From Armatimonadota bacterium (lineage in GTDB: Bacteria > Armatimonadota > HRBIN16), in NCBI GenBank assembly GCA_026003195.1, contig BPGU01000001.1, forward strand, positions 1,101,398 through 1,165,397: a stretch of DNA of 64,000 bases. The letters are read 5' to 3'. Positions 60,013 through 64,000 of this stretch are shown one piece after another (position 1 is the stretch's first letter; every line of letters begins with the position of its first letter). A program made the position numbers and the translations under genes. Below the pieces are notes generated by a model. That model worked only from the letters and a program-made list of their open reading frames with translations. It was not told the origin of the DNA and made no database searches.

Positions 60013-60462
60013 CTAACGCCACAGCCCATTTGCATTCACCATGCGCGAACCTTTCGGTGCGTACGCTGGCGGCACGGCACCGCGCAGATGGTACATATAG
60101 TAGTTTGGTCCGTAGAAATCCATCACCGCTGGGGGTATCGGCTGAGGTGGTGCAGGACGCAGGATGTTTTCCTTCGCCACAACCACCATATACAGTCCGA
60201 TATATGCAGCGATGGCAAAACGCGCCATACGTCGCACAAAATCCGGGTTGTGTCGGCGTGCCCATTCGATGATCGCGATGGGCAAAACGAACATCGTACA
60301 CTTCGCCAGAATGAAGGGAACCACGCCCTTCTGCAGGTAGAAATCCATCAAGGGATTGCCTTCCCTGGCGCCGTGATGGTGCACAAAGATTAACGTGGAA
60401 ACCAGGTCCGCTACGCAAATCGCAGCGATAATCCAGCTCTCACGCGATATGTACCCCTTCAA
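60013..60462 (-). CDS. DUF5658 family membrane protein
   Basis: About 149 residues from TTG 60462, preferred because GGGAGGAACG lies just upstream; ATG 60543 would give 176 residues with a non-hydrophobic, unconserved N-terminus. Three helices are visible: WIIAAICVADLVSTLIFV, VPFILAKCTMFVLPIAIIEW and FAIAAYIGLYMVVVA. The pattern D..ST....H..GAREGNPLM in the first loop is that of DUF5658. It resides in the cytoplasmic membrane; function is unknown. It is a single gene with an extended -10 promoter and a long leader. Confidence 0.75.
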   Translation of the reverse strand: MKGYISRESWIIAAICVADLVSTLIFVHHHGAREGNPLMDFYLQKGVVPFILAKCTMFVLPIAIIEWARRHNPDFVRRMARFAIAAYIGLYMVVVAKENILRPAPPQPIPPAVMDFYGPNYYMYHLRGAVPPAYAPKGSRMVNANGLWR

Positions 60463-60605
60463 GGTCGTTCCTCCCTTACGCAAAGTACGGTGATGCCTGA
60501 GCGGTTCATTAGGGTTATTCCCGAAAACTACCAGATAATTCACATTGAAAAAGCGAGGTTCGCTTGCGGCATCTAGACGCAGGGAAGAAAACGGCTTTCA
60601 CTACT

Positions 60606-60614
60606 ATTATACCA
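60606..60614 (-). promoter_or_regulatory. Extended -10 promoter of the DUF5658 gene
   Basis: TGGTATAAT on the minus strand (TATAAT at 60606-60611) is an extended -10 without a good -35. The leader to the TTG start would be about 140 bases. Confidence 0.4.
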
Positions 60615-60703
60615 CTTCCCTACCACCGCCAGTAGCATACCCTGCAATTATTTTCGGAAAACAAATCCCGTGTCTACAGAGAAGATGCGGGTTCTCGAAC
60701 GAA

Positions 60704-60732
60704 TTGTATCGAGCACGAAATAGTGGTACAAT
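60704..60732 (+). promoter_or_regulatory. Promoter of the ABC exporter unit
   Basis: TTGTAT (60704-60709), 17-base spacer, TACAAT (60727-60732), ~38 bases ahead of the small upstream frame. The stretch 60545-60703 holds nothing else recognisable. Confidence 0.65.
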
Positions 60733-60769
60733 AAGGTAACTCTCCTTCATGGAGAGAGGTCGCTGACCC

Positions 60770-60916
60770 ATGACAGAAACCGTTGTGAGAGTGCAAGCGG
60801 GACAGTGTCTATCTCTGGCCAGGCTGATGAACAGTGGGGAGACGCCGGAATGCCCACCCTTCCGCTCGCGAGAGCAGAGGGGCTATATCCGTTGCACTAA
60901 CTTCGTTCCACCATGA
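60770..60916 (+). CDS. Small upstream ORF coupled to the ABC exporter
   Basis: A 48-residue frame (MTETVVRVQAGQCLSLARLM ... ending TNFVPP) with GAGAGG nine bases before the ATG. Its stop overlaps the ABC transporter start in ATGA, and it is the first frame after a good promoter. It has three cysteines and no membrane helix. The overlap and RBS suggest that it is translated and couples expression of the exporter. No family is recognised, and it could be only a leader peptide. Confidence 0.5.
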   Translation: MTETVVRVQAGQCLSLARLMNSGETPECPPFRSREQRGYIRCTNFVPP

Positions 60917-62655
60917 AGAACCTCATTCGATTCCTGAAAGAGCTGCGCCCCTATCGGCGCACCATGTTTTTGGCGGCGGTGCTGACCTTCCTCAGCGCAG
61001 GGCTGGGTTTGCCCATGCCTCTGATCATCCAGTACATCACCGACCATCTGATTCAGCGTAAACCCTTCCCCCTGTGGGGTGTCTTCTTTGCGATCGTGGG
61101 CATCTCAGCAGCATCGGGAGTAGTAGGCTATGCGCTGGCGGTGACCATCACCTATCTCGGTCAGCGTTTTATGTATGATATTCGCCGTAAGTTATACAGT
61201 CACATGCAGTCGTTGTCCATCGGCTTTTTCGAGAAGCAACAGACAGGCAAGCTGATGTCCAACATCATTAACGATGTGGCAACAATTAACCAGCTGCTCA
61301 CGGGTGGTTTCGTGAACATGATTTCGGATGCAGTGACCCTGGTGGCAGTGCTGGTGATTGCCTTCACGAAGAACTGGGTGCTGACGCTGGTCGCCCTGTC
61401 GGTCTTCCCCATCTATATTCTCAACTACCTGGCTTTTGTCAACAAGCTGAAGGAGGGCAGTCGCCAGATACGCCATGAGCGCGACGTGATGCTGGGCGAC
61501 CTGCAGGAAAAGCTGGCGGGCGTGGCGGTGGTCAAATCCTACGCGAAAGAGCGTTACGAAGTGCGCCAGTTTCTGGGGCAAACCCGCGAGCTGCTGGTGT
61601 TGAACGTGCGACAGGGCGTGATTGGCACATTGCTCTGGGTGATTGCGGAGGTCATCGGCGCCCTGGGGACCGCCCTCATGCTCTGGTACGGCGGTCGGCT
61701 GGTGCTCTCGGGACAGATGTCGCCCGGCTCACTGATTGCCTTCATCTCGTACATCGGAGGCTACATGTACGGTCCCATCCTGCGCCTTATCCAGATGAAC
61801 GACATGATCGCTCGCACCAATGCCGCCCTAGAGCGTATTTTCTACACCCTGGATACCAAGCCTGCCATTGAAGACAAGCCTGGCGCGATCGAGATGCCGC
61901 CCATTGTGGGCAAAGTGGAGTTCGATAATGTGTGGTTTGAGTACGAGCCCGGTCAACCCGTACTCAAGGGCATCCAGCTGACGGTAGAGCCCGGAGAAAT
62001 GGTTGCGCTGGTGGGGCAATCGGGTTCGGGCAAGACCACAATGGTGAACCTGCTCCAGCGCAACTACGACGTGACCTCTGGTGCGATACGCATCGACGGC
62101 ATCGACATCCGTGACGTGCAACTCAAGAGCCTGCGCCGTCAGATTGGCGTGGTGATTCAGGAAACCATCCTCTTCAATACCACTATCATGGAGAACATCC
62201 GCTACGGACGGCTGGATGCTACCGATGAAGAGGTGTACGAAGCCGCCCGCGCCGCCAACATTCACCACGTGATTGAAGCACTCCCTCAGGGCTATGAGAC
62301 GCGCATCGGTGAGGAAGGGGTTAAACTCTCGGGCGGCGAGAAACAGCGCGTCGCCATCGCCCGCGCCATCCTCAGTAACCCGCGCATCCTGATCCTGGAT
62401 GAAGCCACTAGTGCGCTCGACTCTGAAACCGAAGCGCTTATTCAGGAAGCTCTGGAACGGCTGATGCAGGGGCGCACCAGCTTCGTGATCGCCCACCGTC
62501 TTTCCACCATCGTGAAAGCGAGCAAAATAGTGGTGATGGAAAAGGGTGAGATCAAAGAGGTGGGCACGCACGAACAGCTGCTGGCTTATGGCGGCATCTA
62601 CGCTAACCTGTATCAACAACAGTTCCGGGTGGCACTGGAAGCGCAAGCGGTATAG
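60913..62655 (+). CDS. ABC transporter, fused permease and ATPase (MsbA/lipid or multidrug exporter type)
   Basis: 580 residues. The N-terminal ~310 hold six helices of a type I exporter (FLKELRPYRRTMFLAAVLTF; loop FYDIRRKLYSHMQSLSIGFF-like with FEKQQTGKLMSNIINDV). The ATPase has Walker A GQSGSGKTT (~367-375), Q-loop VIQETILFN, signature LSGGEKQ (~472), Walker B ILILDEATSALD (~493) and H-loop IAHRLST. It works as a homodimer that exports lipids, lipid-linked molecules or drugs; the substrate cannot be told. The start overlaps the small upstream frame. aspS begins 49 bases downstream on the same strand. Confidence 0.93.
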   Translation: MKNLIRFLKELRPYRRTMFLAAVLTFLSAGLGLPMPLIIQYITDHLIQRKPFPLWGVFFAIVGISAASGVVGYALAVTITYLGQRFMYDIRRKLYSHMQSLSIGFFEKQQTGKLMSNIINDVATINQLLTGGFVNMISDAVTLVAVLVIAFTKNWVLTLVALSVFPIYILNYLAFVNKLKEGSRQIRHERDVMLGDLQEKLAGVAVVKSYAKERYEVRQFLGQTRELLVLNVRQGVIGTLLWVIAEVIGALGTALMLWYGGRLVLSGQMSPGSLIAFISYIGGYMYGPILRLIQMNDMIARTNAALERIFYTLDTKPAIEDKPGAIEMPPIVGKVEFDNVWFEYEPGQPVLKGIQLTVEPGEMVALVGQSGSGKTTMVNLLQRNYDVTSGAIRIDGIDIRDVQLKSLRRQIGVVIQETILFNTTIMENIRYGRLDATDEEVYEAARAANIHHVIEALPQGYETRIGEEGVKLSGGEKQRVAIARAILSNPRILILDEATSALDSETEALIQEALERLMQGRTSFVIAHRLSTIVKASKIVVMEKGEIKEVGTHEQLLAYGGIYANLYQQQFRVALEAQAV

Positions 62656-62704
62656 GCTGTATAATAATCCTGCTTCAGTCAGCATCACGGGAGGTTTTGG
62701 ATCC

Positions 62705-64000
62705 TTGCAACGGTGGAAACGCACGCATTTTTGTGGGACACTGCGCCCAGAGCATATCGGACAGCAGGTAATACTGAACGGCTGGGTACATCGCAGTCGT
62801 GACCATGGAGGGCTAATCTTTGTTGACCTGCGCGATCGCAGTGGACTGGTACAGGTGGTGTTTGACCCCAGCACAGCCCCGCAATCACACGCCATAGCGG
62901 AGACGGTGCGTTCGGAGTACGTGCTGGCGGTGGAGGGTACCGTCCGCCGTCGCCCCGAAGGGTTGGAGAACCCCAAGCTGGCTACCGGCGAGATAGAGGT
63001 ACTGGTGTCTGACGTAGAGGTACTGAATACCTGCCGCCCCTTGCCCTTCCAGATTTCCGATGAGAACCTGAACGTGGATGAATCGATCCGCCTGCGCTAT
63101 CGCTACCTGGACCTGCGCCGCCCAGAGATGTTCCACCGGCTGGAGCTGCGCCACAAGGTAGTCCAGCTGATTCGGCAGTTCCTGAACGAACGCGGATTTA
63201 TAGAGGTCGAAACGCCCATTTTGATCAAATCCACGCCGGAGGGAGCGCGCGACTATCTGGTTCCCTCGCGCCTGTACCCGGGTCACTTCTATGCTCTTCC
63301 GCAGTCTCCTCAGCAGCTCAAGCAGCTGCTGATGGTAGGGGGTGTGGAACGCTACTACCAGATAGCGAAGTGCTTCCGCGATGAGGACACCCGCGCGGAC
63401 CGCCAGCCCGAGTTTACCCAGCTGGACCTGGAGATGTCCTTCGTAGAACAGGAGGATATTCTGCAGCTGATCGAGGAGATGACTATCTTCGTGGTGGAGT
63501 CGGTGTCCAGCAAGAAGATGATAAAGCCCTGGCCGCGCCTGACGTACGATGAGGCGATGGCACGGTTCGGCACAGACAAACCCGACCTGCGCTTTGGATT
63601 AGAGCTGGTAGACCTTTCCCCGGTGCTGGTAAACACGCAGGCTCAGATTTTCCGCAGCGTGCTGGACAACAGCGGACAGGTCAAAGCCATCCGTATCCCG
63701 GGAGGCGCACAGTACAGCCGCAAGGACATCGATGAAATCACCGAGTTCGCCCGACGATTTGGCGCGAAAGGGCTGGCAACGGTTCAGTGGATGGAGACAG
63801 GCGTGCGCTCACCCATTGCCAAGTTCCTGACCACCGAAGAGATGTCCGCTATTCGTCAGGCTACCGAAGCCCAGGAGGGCGACATGGTCGCCATCGTTGC
63901 CGATCAGCCGAAGGTGGTGGCGAACGTGCTCTCGCGCCTGCGCAATGAGTTTGGTAAACGATTAGGACTGCTGGACCCCAACGTGCTGGCGTTTTGCTGG
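62705..64000 (+). CDS. aspS: Aspartyl-tRNA synthetase (3' end beyond the window)
   Basis: 432 residues are visible; the gene runs off the window. The start is TTG 62705 with GGGAGG ten bases upstream. The anticodon-binding domain has LNGWVHRSRDHGGLIFVDLR; class II motif 2 is CFRDEDTRADRQPEFTQLDL; the substrate loop is LPQSPQQLKQLLM; a bacterial GAD-type insertion follows (VDLSPVLVNTQAQIFR). It charges tRNA with aspartate. The His in RDHGG and the Gly in RPEGLENPK match residues found in non-discriminating enzymes such as that of Pseudomonas aeruginosa; discriminating E. coli AspRS has Leu and Lys there. It may therefore also charge tRNA-Asn for the GatCAB route. Confidence 0.95.
   Translation, partial: MQRWKRTHFCGTLRPEHIGQQVILNGWVHRSRDHGGLIFVDLRDRSGLVQVVFDPSTAPQSHAIAETVRSEYVLAVEGTVRRRPEGLENPKLATGEIEVLVSDVEVLNTCRPLPFQISDENLNVDESIRLRYRYLDLRRPEMFHRLELRHKVVQLIRQFLNERGFIEVETPILIKSTPEGARDYLVPSRLYPGHFYALPQSPQQLKQLLMVGGVERYYQIAKCFRDEDTRADRQPEFTQLDLEMSFVEQEDILQLIEEMTIFVVESVSSKKMIKPWPRLTYDEAMARFGTDKPDLRFGLELVDLSPVLVNTQAQIFRSVLDNSGQVKAIRIPGGAQYSRKDIDEITEFARRFGAKGLATVQWMETGVRSPIAKFLTTEEMSAIRQATEAQEGDMVAIVADQPKVVANVLSRLRNEFGKRLGLLDPNVLAFCW

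Overview
The window comes from a diderm, flagellated bacterium with moderately high GC, most likely a member of the Armatimonadota. Three things point there: pseudopilins whose N-terminal helix reads [12 protein letters not shown] after an [10 protein letters not shown] cleavage motif and which carry an H-x9-DG C-terminus; dockerin-like tails with repeated LFDFG loops; and many large secreted glycan-active proteins. An outer membrane is implied by flagellar L- and P-ring genes (flgH, flgI) and an LptF/LptG-type permease. The taxonomic call is inference from motifs, not from a marker-gene search.

Layout. 1-6040: end of a clan GH-A-like glycosidase, a Uma2 nuclease, then (minus) DUF4870 and a secreted beta-helix protein. 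6040-14995: a compact minus-strand operon ribBA-ribH-htrA-accB-hom-lptF/G-glnD with 4-base overlaps; downstream of glnD lies a truncated PIN gene bracketed by two copies of the glnD 3' end. 15000-19850: a dockerin-type pseudogene, a bd-oxidase-like membrane pair with a fused cytochrome c behind a promoter with Fur-box-like hexamers, a 56-residue membrane peptide, an MFS transporter and an orphan DUF433 gene. 19880-29000: a flagellar operon flgF-flgG-flgA-flgH-flgI-flgJ-flgN-flgK-flgL-fliW-csrA with a sigma-28-like promoter, then a cation efflux protein. 29090-31670: an RpoD-family sigma factor and a repeat-rich coiled-coil/nuclease-like protein. 31694-40113: a lipoprotein, a 2195-residue WD40 surface protein and an amidohydrolase. 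40220-42115: wreckage of a HI0074/MNT nucleotidyltransferase pair, an orphan DNA methyltransferase and a coiled-coil partner. 42200-47121: GH2 and GH78 glycosidases. 47177-52512: an unusual seven-gene minus operon (below). 52599-64000: GNAT acetyltransferase, pseudopilin, a 1599-residue CBM9 protein, DUF5658, an ABC exporter and the start of aspS.

The region most likely to hold an undescribed system is 47177-52512. Two cassettes, each made of a small exported protein with ten cysteines in matching spacing and an exported protein with a C-terminal membrane anchor, flank an ECF sigma factor. They are followed without gaps by an O-antigen-ligase-like membrane protein and a pseudopilin. The exported anchored proteins look LolA/RseB-like, so an ECF-controlled envelope-sensing or surface-glycan role is a reasonable hypothesis. 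One member of each cassette carries a frameshift at a short homopolymer.

Three single-base homopolymer frameshifts (lptF/G, one anchored protein, one ten-Cys protein) may be real decay or assembly error; reads are needed to decide. No tRNA, rRNA, CRISPR array or intact transposase was seen.
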